A stretch of 64,000 bases of DNA from Adiantum capillus-veneris (taxonomy: Eukaryota; Streptophyta; Polypodiopsida; Polypodiales; Pteridaceae). Below, one piece after another: positions 47,251 to 58,382 of this stretch (within the stretch, counting starts at the first letter, position 1; each line of letters opens with the position of its first letter). Position numbers and translations under genes: made by a program. The notes under the pieces are model-generated. The model saw only the letters and a list, made by a program, of their open reading frames with translations, searched no databases and had not been told where the DNA came from. Location: positions 61,292,753 through 61,356,752 of the forward strand of contig CM043959.1 in NCBI GenBank assembly GCA_014529385.2. The letters are read 5' to 3'.

Positions 47251-47688
47251 GCAAAATGAGAGCTAGAAGAGGACTCGTCTCACAAGAGCTTCACAATTGG
47301 TGCTGGCAAGATTGAGGGGCTTTGTAGCCCAATACCTCTTTTTATACTAAAACCCAAGGTGGTTAAAAACCTTCTAAAACCTTCTAGAATCTTCTAGAAC
47401 CATCTAGATTCTTCCTTCTAAAAGCTTCCAAAATGAACTAGATGTTCGCATCGGTGACATTACCCTCTCCTCTAGTGAGCGGTTTTTCTTTCTTTGTATG
47501 GGAGTAAGTTCTTGATGGAGCTCACAAATTTGACAAGTGTTCACTGAAGGTTAGATGTAGGTTCCTATGTTTGATTACTTGCATCATAACCTTTCCAATA
47601 TACAAGGTACTCAAGCCTACGAAATATTTTGGAATCAAGGATTTTCTCCACTTCATATTCTTCGTGACCATCAATTTCTATAGACAAT

Positions 47689-47880
47689 GGTGGCTGGAAA
47701 TATCTACCAAAAATCATGGACTAATGACAAGGCTCCAATACTAAAACATGGAAAACTAGACGGATCGCCATAGATTATGATTTTTGGTGGCTGGAAATAT
47801 CTACCAAAAATCATGGACTAATGACAAGGCTCCAATACTAAAACATGGAAAACTAGATGGATCGCCATAGATTGTGGTAA
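47689..47880. repeat. 97-bp tandem duplication
   Basis: Two copies of a unit beginning GGTGGCTGGAAATATC start at 47689 and 47786 and differ at only a few positions, so the duplication is recent. It lies at the edge of a gypsy integrase tail. Confidence 0.9.
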
Positions 47881-48015
47881 CCAGGGATGATATGTGACTG
47901 GATTCACTCGAACAATCATCTTGAATGGCCCAAGTCTTTGATAATCCAACTTTTGGTAGTGTGAGATGTCACAAAGACAAAAGTTTGCACTTACATACTT
48001 TTTGAGATTATTCAA
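47818..48015 (-). pseudogene. Chromovirus integrase C-terminal tail
   Basis: The minus-strand frame contains KLDYQRLGPFKMIVRVNPV, then LPQSMAIHLVFHVLVLEP, which is the standard end of chromovirus integrases just before or at the chromodomain linker. The 97-bp tandem duplication overlaps its 3' end. No other part of the integrase is adjacent. Confidence 0.8.
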
Positions 48016-48913
48016 TTATATAACATAGGAATTCACACAGAATAATAATTTAGAAAATAATGCGGAGGGAAGACAACACTAGCGACCAGAAGATGGGCTA
48101 GTCTCTCCCCTTCATGAGATTTTCAATTAATTATCAACTTGACTCTTACAATCACATGAATTGGAACAAGTTGCACCGTTCTCTGTCCCAAAGACTATTT
48201 TGATCCATGAAATGCATGTAAATCATTAGCCTGATGGCTAAAATTTGATATACTTGCAGCCAAAAATGGCTATGTATATTTCATTCTGGATTCCTCCATG
48301 CAGGAACAATCCCTACTATTAACTCCTCGCTTATGGGGTGCTTAAGCGAGGTCACCTTTTGTCACAAAGTGATGACATGGTGTAGAAGGCGAAGACGGAT
48401 TCAGCAGGAAAAAACTATCTCTTGGAAGCCGGCCAGTGGATTGATCACACAATAGTAATTACCACGACAATTACTACAATAACTTCTAGAGACTATAAAT
48501 AGGACCCATTACATTGTAATTGCGTTGCTTGTCTTTTGGTTTCTGACTTCTTAGTTCTCTTGGTTTTAGCCTCCTAAGCAGTTCCTGAGCTACAATCTCT
48601 TTGCTTGTAACTCCACTTTGTAGAAGAGACAACATAACTTACACAATTGCAACAACATCTGTCACCTCCATTTGTTCCAACAAATAGAGATTTACATACC
48701 AAAAAGAGATTTTAATTACAAATATTCACATTTAAGATATAAAAAGAGCTTAGTATTGTTTGGGAGATTTAATTTAAATCATGGGCTTGTTCTCCAAAGA
48801 GATCAGACACACAAAATTTTGAATTGCCAACTAACTCACTTGGACCGGCATTGCCCATCTCTTCTTCGGCCCATACCTTGCCTCGTACCATGCCAACTTT
48901 CTTTCTAGCTCTA
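48016..48913. other. LTR-like DNA with TATA box, no gene
   Basis: A TATA-like CTATAAATAGGACC near 48494 lies in a stretch that ends TTTGTTCCAACA near 48680, resembling a solo LTR. No second copy is found in the window. Confidence 0.35.
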
Positions 48914-48965
48914 CTATATGAGCGCGCAACATGGTTGGGGTCTCTCCTTGACTTGCCAAATCCAC

Positions 48966-49535
48966 ACCTTAGGTTGCAAGCTGCTCAATGACTGCGGTTT
49001 CTTCGGGCAAATATGTGTAACCTCTCTTGCAAGGAGGGTCTTCTTGATTAGCTTCCCGTGCATGAATCTTCTCGGTTGGGAGCCCTTTTCCAACACCTCT
49101 TGTAGTAGGATGATCGTTCCAATCAACCTTGAGCCGCAATACATAGTAGCAATAGCATTGTTGCACAAAGTAAATTGCCACTTGATTATTATATGGTGGT
49201 GATCTATACACTTGGATAAATCTTGCAAGGATATTTCTTGCGAGGACAATGTGTTGCAATTCTGAAACCTTCAAGGGAGCATAAGCCTTAGCATTTCCAA
49301 TGAATCAAAATAATGTGTTGCGTATGAAGTGATTCGGGCATAGTTGTCTGCATTGCCTGTAATTCACTGGCTCCCCTTGGCGTTCTGATTTGTTTTTTTG
49401 GGTTGCAGCCAAAGTGCTGAGATCTCCTTGAGCCACCCAAATCTCTTCCTCTTTGTAAATTTGTTGAGCCAATGCATGATTAAGCAAAGGATCATTAGGC
49501 TGTTGTACATTTTGGTCGTGAGTAATATCTTCCAT
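48966..49535 (-). pseudogene. Unknown protein, 188 codons with one internal TGA
   Basis: From an ATG at 49535 the frame MEDITHDQNVQQPND... runs to a TGA at about 49305-49307 and continues in the same frame through KVSELQHIVLARNILARF and REANQEDPPCKRGYTYLPEE to a stop after EQLAT. The first part is acidic and Gln/Asn-rich; the second is more ordered. I do not recognise a family. It lies downstream of the kinase-like pseudogene on the same strand, with about 215 bases between. The two may have belonged to one captured unit; that is speculation. Confidence 0.45.
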
Positions 49536-49749
49536 TATTGAAATGCAAAATAATAAACTTTAGTGGGACAGGTTTTAGCAAAGAGATGGTTTAGAGAATT
49601 GAGCGATCCAACTTGAAATACTTTAAAACCTCAACTTCTTGAACTTTAAAGACGTAACTACAAAAGATGATTAAAGATGTAGTTTGAAATATCACCACAC
49701 ATTGCACACCATTAATGCCAAAAAAGTTGATTATTGGTTTAATTGTCAA

Positions 49750-51110
49750 TAGGCCTCAAGCCAGATTCAGTTACAATATGGTATCCAACATTATGGCCTC
49801 CATTGAAACAAATGCTTAAATCCCATATCTTAGGTCTATCTAAGGGTTTGGGAGATCTTCCGCTAGCAAGATATTTGTTTACATTTTGCAAAAATTCGTG
49901 CTTAAGAACCTCAATGGGTTATGGAATAAATGCAATCAAGCATCTAAGAATATATGAGACATTATATATATCAGATGCCTTGGTGAATGGAGGAGGATTG
50001 GTGCTGATATTTTTAAGGGCAGTCCATGGATAATAACGCTCGAATTGAGCTCTACATTGAGAGGTGAGATTTGGAAACTTGGAAAATGTTGCCAAAGTGC
50101 TTGATGGTGTACTTTGTCCCCAGTCCGCAATGCCAGCATACACTCCTCGCTCGCCCAAATAAAGTAGAATATTGCTAGTGTGTAGATCACTGTGAATAAA
50201 TTCGTGACTGTGCACAAATTTAATCGTTTGCAGAAGAGCATTGCAGATTGGCAAAATGTTTTCTGTGAATTGCTGTATAGTTCCAGACATGTGTTGGAAC
50301 TCTCTGATTGCAGGCTTGCTTCCATCATGTGATGACATGCCTGAATCCACTGCTCAAGATGGCCGCCATTCCAAAGCTTGAAGGTCAACATAGGTCTTTT
50401 GCTATACCAAACAAGAGCACGGGGCAATATCATGCCACAATGCTGAACAGTTGTAACAGTTTCCTCCTCTAGAATGATCTGTAATATCGGCTTGCTTACT
50501 ATTTGGTCTTTGTATATCTTTGTCGCATAGATAGGATCTTTGAAGAGAGGATGAGCCACTCATACTCTTTCACATTTGCAAAACATCCCTCACCTAATAC
50601 TCCCTAAGTAAGTGTCGGATAGGAGGACACATCATATTATCCATGTTTACAGCTAAGGACCGAGCAGCTGATGGAGGAGGTATATACTCTTCTATCCTAG
50701 GACGTTTTGAAGAGCCTCTGATCTGATCTTTGCTCTTCAATTATGAATGTAGCTATGGTACAAGCTGCATTCGCTCTTTGATTCTAGGTTTGGTTTTGAT
50801 TTTTGGATCAACCATACTTTTAAAACTTCTAGGGACCTGGACTAATAATTGCTTTATTGTGTTATGCATCACTCCATTACTACACATTGCTAGGTCAAAC
50901 AAAACTGGGAATGCACTGCACAGCTTTAGCCAGCACTGTTCCACAAGTTCAATCACAAAATCATTGAAATTTTCCTACAATGGATCCAATGCTCATTGCA
51001 AATGATCATCTGAAGCTCCATACAGAGACAAAATAAGACCATCACTAATAATTTTGCGATGCTGAGGCGTTAACTTTGTCTCTACCATGACTGAATCTTG
51101 AAATACATTA
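49750..51110 (-). pseudogene. Kinase-like pseudogene with novel N-terminal region
   Basis: Protein-kinase landmarks occur in order on the minus strand: a glycine loop GVLGEGCFANV (about 50573-50606), an N-lobe strand YATKIYKDQ with the candidate Lys, the catalytic loop FIHSDLHTSNILL (Asp at 50186-50188), IADWG in place of DFG (about 50116-50130), and a C-lobe to 49750. The upstream frame (51110-50610) encodes a helical region (LTPQHRKIISDGLILSLYG) and IEEYIPPPSAARSLA. There are no intron signals. At least four stops and two frameshifts occur. The family is not one of the common plant kinases I know, and substrates cannot be inferred. Confidence 0.65.
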
Positions 51111-51289
51111 AGGAAATATAAGTAAGGTAAATCCAGAATAGACAAAAATTTGACATATATGATTGTAAATAAATCTAAAACAAAACATTTCATGGAAAAT
51201 AATAACCTCCAATAATGAAAGATCTAAACATTTCATGGATCATAATAACAACAGTAATGAGAGATAGGATGGTCAAAGCATTCAAGATT

Positions 51290-52380
51290 GAAGGATGTAA
51301 AATATATATCTCCTTCCTGCAGTGCGACACGATGGTCAGCAATAACCAGAGACAAAGAATTCATTCCAATCTCCTTGTAGTGCAAGCGATGGTCAGCAAC
51401 AACCAAGAACGATGGATTTAAAAACTTCAAACCCCTCCCTGCAATGCGACATGGTGGCCATCAACAACCAGAGACGAGGAAGCTATAAAATCCAATCTCC
51501 TTGTAGTGCAACGCGATGGTCAACAACAACCAAGAACAATGGATCTAAAAATCCTAAACCCCTCCCTGCAGTGCAACAAGATGGTCAGGAGCAACCAGAC
51601 ATGAGGAATCTATTGAATCCAATCTCCTTGCAGTGCGACATGATGGTCAGCAACAACCAAGGATGATGGATTTGACAACCCTAAACTCCTCCCTGTAGTG
51701 CGACACGATGGTCAGAAACAACCAAATATGAATCTATTAAATCCAATCTCCTTGCTGTGCGAAGCGATGGTCAGCAGCAACCAAGAACGATGGATTTAAA
51801 AATCCTAAACCCCTCCCTGTAGTGCGACACCATGGTCATAAACAACTAGAGACAAGGAATCTATTAAATGCAATTTCCTTGCAGTGCGACGTGATGGTCA
51901 GTAATAACCAAGGACGATGGATTTGACAACCCTAAATCCCTCCCTGCAGTGCGACACGATGGTCAACAACAACCAAAGACGAGGAATCTATTTTTTAAAA
52001 TACAATCTTCCAATAGTGTGAGGCAATGGTCGGCAATAACTAGGAAGAAAAGATGCAAGATAGCTAATTCCTCCCTGTAGTGTGACTCCGTGGTCAACAA
52101 CAACCAGGGATGGAAAGTCTAATTGTACAACCTAAGCTACTCCCTCCAGTGCGACACGGAGGTCAACAACAATCAAGGACGAAGCATCTAAAGTTTAACC
52201 CCCCTTGCAATGTGTCACGAGGATCAACACAGTCAAGGGCGGGTGTCTAAACTTGAAGACTAACAATGAGGTGTGAGCAAAGCTCCACAACAACAGTGCT
52301 AGTAAAAAACAAAATACAAACTAACACTAAGGTGCGAGCAAAGGTCCACAATAACAGCGTTAGCAAATAAATTGCAAGAA
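51290..52380. repeat. Minisatellite, ~60-bp units, about 15-17 copies
   Basis: The core CAGTGCGACACGATGGTCAG followed by CAACAACCA recurs about every 60 bases. Two alternating unit types (one ending in GAGGAATCTATTAAATCC, the other in GATGGATTTGACAACC) give a higher-order period of about 120 bases. Copies decay toward the right end, where GGTGTGAGCAAAGCTCC variants occur. It lies immediately upstream of the kinase-like pseudogene. Confidence 0.92.
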
Positions 52381-52680
52381 AAAAAACATAGAAAAAGTAC
52401 AAGAAATATCACCTACTCTATCCGTCTCAATGCAGGTGTGCTCTTCTCACTCTCTACTGCTCTCTCTCTAAAGCTCCAACAAATCTGTCTCTATCTCTCT
52501 CTAGCAATCGCAATCGCAACAATTTGAACAAACTGCCGCGGTGCCTTTTTAATAAGTATAACTATATTTTGATCGAAATATAGTTCGATCGAAATATTCT
52601 TTATTTGGATATGCGCATATAATACGGATATACAACGTATAACTCCGTAATATACGTACAATTTATAACATACGGAACTC

Positions 52681-52749
52681 GAATGGACAAGGCTTGAGTG
52701 AGTTCTTACACCCGTCTCATTTCTCATGGGCTCCCTAGTTTTGAGATCA

Positions 52750-52825
<76 letters not shown>

Positions 52826-52960
52826 AGAAGAAGAAGAAGAAGAAGAAGAAGAGTAGTTCTAGAGTAAAACCCCCAATACACCCCACATTAAGGACAACTA
52901 GTATGTGACCCACACATTTCTATGGCAAAGAAGCATGACCTCTATTCTTGTAAAATGCTC
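52681..52960 (-). repeat. Inverted-repeat arm B (partner at 43345-43665)
   Basis: Reverse-complement match to arm A, including unique flanks (GGGTTTTACTCTAGAAC and AGAGGTCATGCTTC in arm A orientation). The microsatellite is (TG)n(GA)n(GAA)n at 52750-52852 here. Confidence 0.85.
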
Positions 52961-53389
52961 TTCCCCTCTAAACTCGAAAGATTTAATTCCTTTTTTTGTA
53001 GGTTCAACTATGTGATACCAATTCTACGAGCAATGCCCCATTATTGAGTCAATATGGTAGGGTAGGGGGTATGATAATGCATTGAGATTTATTGAGTGGA
53101 ATCTTGGTAGATCTTTTGGCTCAAGAAAAAAGGGAAAAGTTGAAGGGGAGGTGGTTGGGCATGGCTAGTGGGTTGGTGCATCTAATGCATAACGGGAAGG
53201 TGGAAGCAGATACAGGTGGGGGCACTCTCGTGCTGGTGGCAGGTGGCAAGAGTACAGGAAGCGTAGGAAGGGGTGCCACTAGTGGCCAATGAGGGAGAGC
53301 AAGAGGCTAGCGAGAGGGGAGGAAACAACAAAGAGTTTATTTTTAATGGAATGGCCTACACCCTTGATGACAACCCGAACATGAAAAAT
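52961..53389. other. No gene recognised
   Basis: The sequence between the inverted-repeat arm and the left LTR copy has only short unsupported ORFs. It occupies the place where the missing end of the left LTR would be expected. Confidence 0.45.
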
Positions 53390-53755
53390 TTTTTGCCTAA
53401 TTATCACAGGAAAATACCCACGTTGTGTCCGTACTTCTCCACGTGCAAATATTGACCTTATTCGACCTCCTAATGCCACTATATGCCATCTGACGCACTC
53501 GCTTACCTCATGTCGTCGGCCTGTGGATAGATTTCTCGAGAAGTTTTACGCGCTACCAACTCCTCCTTATTGTAGAAAAAACACACTGGTACTGGTAATA
53601 GTGAAAATCGCTACACTATGTACACCATCTCCTATCTGTACACATGTGGGCCCCACGCAACCACCTGGCTCTGGAAAATGGGCAATCCTTTATTTGATGC
53701 ACCATGCATGTGTATGTACATATGTGCAATCACTTGCTCCAAAAAACTCCTAACA
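53390..53755 (-). repeat. 3' LTR copy (partial)
   Basis: About 90% similar by eye to 58970-59305. It includes TTTTACGCGCTACCAACTCC and ends (plus strand) CTCCTAACA. Similarity stops at about 53390, whereas the other LTR seems to extend to about 58147. Confidence 0.75.
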
Positions 53756-53945
53756 TAATTTACCCATCCCTTAGCCTGCTAGAGCATTCATGCTCAACAC
53801 CAACAACACTAGTAGATGCTCATTCCACCTGGATCCCACACAAAAACACTTGGCATTCCTTGCATCAAAAGCTTAATCAAGGTTCCACCTGGTTCCCAAG
53901 GAAAACCTATAGAGATACCATATATCAACTTTGCATCAAGAAAAC

Positions 53946-55403
53946 CTACTTTGGCATAGACCGCATGTGCAAATATATCTTCTCTTCCATAGCTGAGAGG
54001 TCTCCACTGATCATTTGTGTCATCAATTCTTGCTTCTTTGAAGATTCACCCTTGTTTTGCATCAGCCCTTCAATCACTTCATAAGGCCCTTCACTTTCAT
54101 CTTCAAACTCATTCTCAAATGCGACTAAACCAGACTCCTGGGTTTCTTTGTCCATCAAAAGAAATGCAACATCAGCATCCTCATCACTACTGGTAGTACT
54201 ATCACTATCCTCGTCAGACACTGTGGAATAGTCTTCATCACTAGACTCATCCTCAATCACTTCATAAGGCCCTTCACTTTCATCTTCAAACTCATTCTCA
54301 AATGCGACTAAACTAGACTCCTGGGTTTCTTTGTCCATCAAAAGAAATGCAACATCAGCATCCTCATCACTACTGGTAGTACTATCACTATCCTCGTCAG
54401 ACACTGTGGAATAGTCTTCATCACTAGACTCATCCTCATCTCCATAAAGTTCCTCCAATCGTTTCCTTGTGTCCATATTATAAAGCTTCTTGGCACCTGT
54501 CTTTCCGTAGAGACTAATCGTACCATGTCTCCAATCTTGAACAGCTCCCACTGCATGTAACCATGGGCTACCTAGTATAATAGAATATGCTCCCAACCCC
54601 GCTGGCATCCAATGAAAATCAACCACCGCCTTTGCATCATATGCCTCCACTTCTAAGCTCTTTACAACACTCAAACATTTTACTTTTTGATGGTTTGCCA
54701 ATCTGATCCGGAAGCCTGACACCCCAGTCCCTATAAGACCCATCTTCTCAATGCATGAGTGTGTTATGACACATATTTGGGCTCCACCATCCACATAACC
54801 TTGTCCCATATTTTTTCTTTTGTGACACACATCTACTACTGGGAAAATGTCCGGTAGCTCATCCATCGCCAACACCTTCACTGAACCTCTCTCTGGCTCT
54901 TTCTCCATTGGGTTAACCATCCGCTTCCACTGTCGCTTTAGCTTAGGCACCATCTCTATAAGCTGCATAAAAGTAACATTTCCCTTCCTGCTTGTCGGAT
55001 CCTCCTTCAAGTCATAGCTTAATTGCCCATCCCCTAGTGGAAAATCTGAAGCATGAAACTTATGACGAGCCCTCATTTTCCTCTTAGCCTTGACATCCTC
55101 GCCTTCATGACTCTTTCCCTTCTTCTTACTAGGACCTGGGGCACTTCTTCCTTCCTTTTCCTCTGTGGTCCTCTTCTCAATATGCATCACTAATGTATCC
55201 TCTAGCTTTGATGCCTTCTCCAAGGTGACTACACTCATCACTTTTGTCTTTCCTTTTTCCTCTTGGGTTAATCCACTCGTTCCTTCCTCTCCTTTAATTT
55301 CAATGCCATGATCATTTGATCTAGTTAGCACCTGTCTTGGAAATGGATACATGTCTCCTCCCATCCTTGGTGTCTTATCACATTGCGGCCTGATGTGGCC
55401 CAA
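53946..55403 (-). pseudogene. TR-GAG zinc knuckle, protease and acidic repeat tail
   Basis: A 485-codon open frame. Just before it (55378-55421) a full CCHC knuckle CYNCGGLGHIRPQC is encoded in the same frame. The protease core is GQGYVDGGAQICVITHS, with the DGGA Asp at about 54790, ending in YSIILGSPWLHAVGAVQDW. The tail is a tandem repeat of 61 residues (54070-54252 and 54253-54435) rich in Ser, Asp and Glu (DEDYSTVSDEDSDSTTSSDE). Protein similarity to the Tat-like protease at 37.1 kb is clear. This is the best preserved frame of the element. It stops where RT would be expected. Confidence 0.85.
54070..54435 (-). repeat. 183-bp in-frame tandem duplication
   Basis: Two copies differ at very few positions (for example Gly versus Ser in QESGLV/QESSLV), so the event is recent and keeps the reading frame. 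Confidence 0.95.
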
Positions 55404-56918
55404 CCCTCCGCAATTATAACATGTGGGTGTCTGCCTCCATAACCTACCATTTCTTTGTCCAACACCATTCCTAGGCCTTTCTTCACCTCCTAGCTGATTT
55501 GCATATGTCCCTCGACCTCAATTATTTCCCAGTTGACCTAGCATGTTCAGGCTGAGATTCTTCATTAAATGTACCACTTGTCTCATGTCTTACCTTAGCC
55601 CATCATCTTGCACTACTGTAGTGACCCACTGCTGGCATAACCTGAGGAGTAACAGGAACCACTGGTTCATGATGAAACCCTGGCATGCGACCTGGCAAAG
55701 AAACCATAGGCTGAAATTTAGACCTCATGGGCAAAGACTCCACCCCTAACTGGCTCATTTTCTCAGCTTCCACTCTTTGTTACTTGCCACCTCTAGTGCA
55801 TCTTCATATGTCCTAGGTTTCTTTAGCTCCACTCTCCAACGTATATTCTCCCAAAGACCAGCCAAGAACCTGTCCTTCTTCATCATGTCAGGGGGGGGCA
55901 CCTGTGGTGCTAAGGCCTTGCACATCCGCTCCCATGACAATGAGAACTTGCGTATGTACGCATCTACCGGCTCACCTTCCTTCTACACCAAACCTTGTAC
56001 TTCTTGCCACACTTTGTCAGGATCTTCTATCTTCACAAACTCCACTTCCAATCCATGCCTTAGATTGTCCCAACTCAATCCTACAGGTGGATCAGCCACA
56101 CGCAAATCCTCTTCAAATGCTTTGGCAATGGATACATGTCTCCCCCCATCCTTGGCAATGGATACATGTCTCCCCCCATCCTTGGTGTCTTATCACATTG
56201 CGGGCTGATGTGGCCCAACTCTCCACAATTATAACATGTCGGCGTCTGCCTCCAGAACCTACCATTACTTTGTCCCCAACACCATTCTTAGGTCTTTCTT
56301 CACCTCCTAGATGATTTCCAAACCTCCCTCGACCTCGATTATTTCCCACCTGACCTAGCATGTTTAGGCTGAGATTCTTCATTAAATCTACGACTTGCCT
56401 CATGTCTTGCCTTAGCCCATCATCTTGCACTGGTGTAGTGACTACTGCAGGCATAACCTGAGGAGTAACAGAAACCACTGGTTCATGATGAACCCCTGGC
56501 ATGCGACCTTGTAAAGAGTCCATAGGCTGAAATTCAGACCTCATGGCAAAGACTCTACTCCTAGCTGGCTCATTTTCCTCAGCTTCCACTCTTTGTTCCT
56601 TGCCACCTCCAAAGCATCTTTATATGTCTTAGGCTTCTTTAGCTCCACTCTCCAACGTATATTGTCCCAAAGACCAGCCAAGAACCTGTACTTCTTCATC
56701 ATGTCAGGCCTTGCACATCCGTTCCCATGCCAATGAAAACTTTCGTATGTATGCATCTACTAGCTCACCTTCCTTTTGCACCAAACCTTGTACTTCTTGC
56801 CACACTTTGTCAGGATCTTCTATCTTCACAAACTCCCCTTCTAATCCATGCCTTAGATTGTCCCAACTCAATCTTACAGGTGGATAAGCCATACGCAACT
56901 CCTCTTCAAATGATTTGG
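55339..56918 (-). repeat. ~793-bp tandem duplication within gag
   Basis: Copy A (55339-56125) and copy B (56126-56918) both contain the distal gag domain, the spacer and a CCHC zinc knuckle. B has a 30-bp duplication (56126-56185) next to the junction, and A has an insert of about 20 bases near 55892. Copies are about 90% identical by eye. Knuckle B reads CYNCGELGHISPQC. Confidence 0.88.
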
Positions 56919-57168
56919 ACCACACTCGTGCATCACTCTTCAAAAAAATTTGGAGAATACGTAACATCTGCGCAGGGTCATGAATCTGGTTGCTAATGCA
57001 GGCAGCCTCCATCTTTTCCAAAAAGTCTTCCACGTCTTTATCACTTCTTCCATGAAATTCCGGATAAGAGAAAGCCATGGCTACCCAAGCTACGATGCTT
57101 TGAGAACCCCTTTGAACACATGTGCAAGAACCCAAACTTTTTACTGACTCAATCCCCAGAAACTTCAA
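56704..57168 (-). pseudogene. TR-GAG gag domain
   Basis: Retrotransposon gag domain: MAFSYPEFHGRSDKDVEDFL, MLRILQIFLKSDARVWSKSF, then WDNLRHGLEGEFVKIEDPDKVWQEV and GELVDAYIRKFSLAWERM. The natural start is probably the Met of MAFSYPEF at about 57076-57078, because the domain begins there. An upstream in-frame Met at 57168 adds 30 residues without family likeness. The frame ends at 56704 and continues, shifted, in 56541-56756 (DMMKKYRFLAGLWDNIRWRV). Confidence 0.88.
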
Positions 57169-57180
57169 TGTAGCTCAACT

Positions 57181-58121
57181 TTAGATAAGGACAAACACAT
57201 CCACATCAAATGAGTTTGCATAGTTAATCATTGGAATTACAACAGGCAAATGGCATTCTAGTATCTCTCTTAATCTTCTTGGCCCAAACATAAAGACTAT
57301 GCACTGCTGGAAAAAAATCTTCCTGGACACATGAACATTTATCTGGATTCTTTGAGTTAAATGAAAAAGAGTGAATTGAGGGCCATTTTGATCATCCATT
57401 AAAGCCAACCATGTAGCTCCCAAGAAGGCACACCTGAATTATCCTCTGATTTTGCCAGAATTTTAGTAGCATAACAGTATAAACAGCTTGAAAGACCAAA
57501 AGACCAGCCATTATAACTTGGAAAATTTTTGACAGAGTTTCCCCAGAAGTAGAGCAATGAGAACCCAAAATATAGACTGTATATGTATGCATAAACTGCC
57601 AACAATAGAATCCGAGAATCAATTAGAAATCACTAGTACATAGCCTATGGCAAGGTCACGAAAAGGGTGCTCCAGCTCCCTGTATCACCGAAAGGATCTC
57701 CACATTTGAGAATACTCCAGCTGAATAAAACCTCACGCTATCGACCCTCACACGAAGGCTAATGCAAATCACGTATAGTCAAGTCTCAGAAATGACTATC
57801 TTCCAGACCAAGTGTCAGAAATGGTTGGGACTACCAAATAAAACCAAATATGGCTCCACAAAGGCGTACAATGGCAGTTTCCACAAGTAACATACAATAC
57901 CAATAGACAATGCGCTCAAACAGGCACCAAGTGATGCATACCCACAACAACTGCAAGTGACACCACTGCTAGTATATCACTGTACTCCAGCTACCTGCAC
58001 CTGTGTGAATCACCTGTACCTGTACCTGTCCCTATAACCTATAACCTGTAAACCTATAATCTGCAACCTACAACCTGTAACCTGTAATCCCGAATCTTGA
58101 AGCCTGAAGCTCGAAGCACAA
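57181..58121 (-). other. Untranslated leader of the TR-GAG element
   Basis: No domain is seen between the gag start and the primer site. Near 57960-58090 is an imperfect ACCTGTA/ACCTATA repeat of about 100 bases. Confidence 0.5.
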
Positions 58122-58143
58122 GGTACTCGTGGGGGCACCAAAA
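58122..58143 (-). promoter_or_regulatory. Primer-binding site of the TR-GAG element
   Basis: On the minus strand TTTGGTGCCCCCACGAG, identical over its first 14 bases to the primer sites at 34840 and 62583. Confidence 0.7.
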
Positions 58144-58146
58144 GAA

Positions 58147-58329
58147 TGTGAGCGGGATGGAAACACACACAACGCCTCTATAATGACCCAACACACACTC
58201 TTGGAAGTATACACACACACACACACACTATGGGGCACCACTTGGCTTACACAATCCATTTGGCCGAGACAGGCAACACACCGATGGAGTGAGAGGAGAG
58301 AGACTATCCACTTGCCCACTCCACACAGA

Positions 58330-58382
<53 letters not shown>

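Noticed and set aside
51290-52380. CRISPR array, because of regular ~60-bp spacing
   Set aside because: Whole units, including the would-be spacers, are repeated in an alternating pattern; this is a eukaryotic minisatellite.
57960-58090. Possible interstitial telomeric repeat (CCTGTAA, CCTATAA units)
   Set aside because: The units are irregular and do not match the plant telomere unit CCCTAAA; it is an ordinary low-complexity tract in an element leader.
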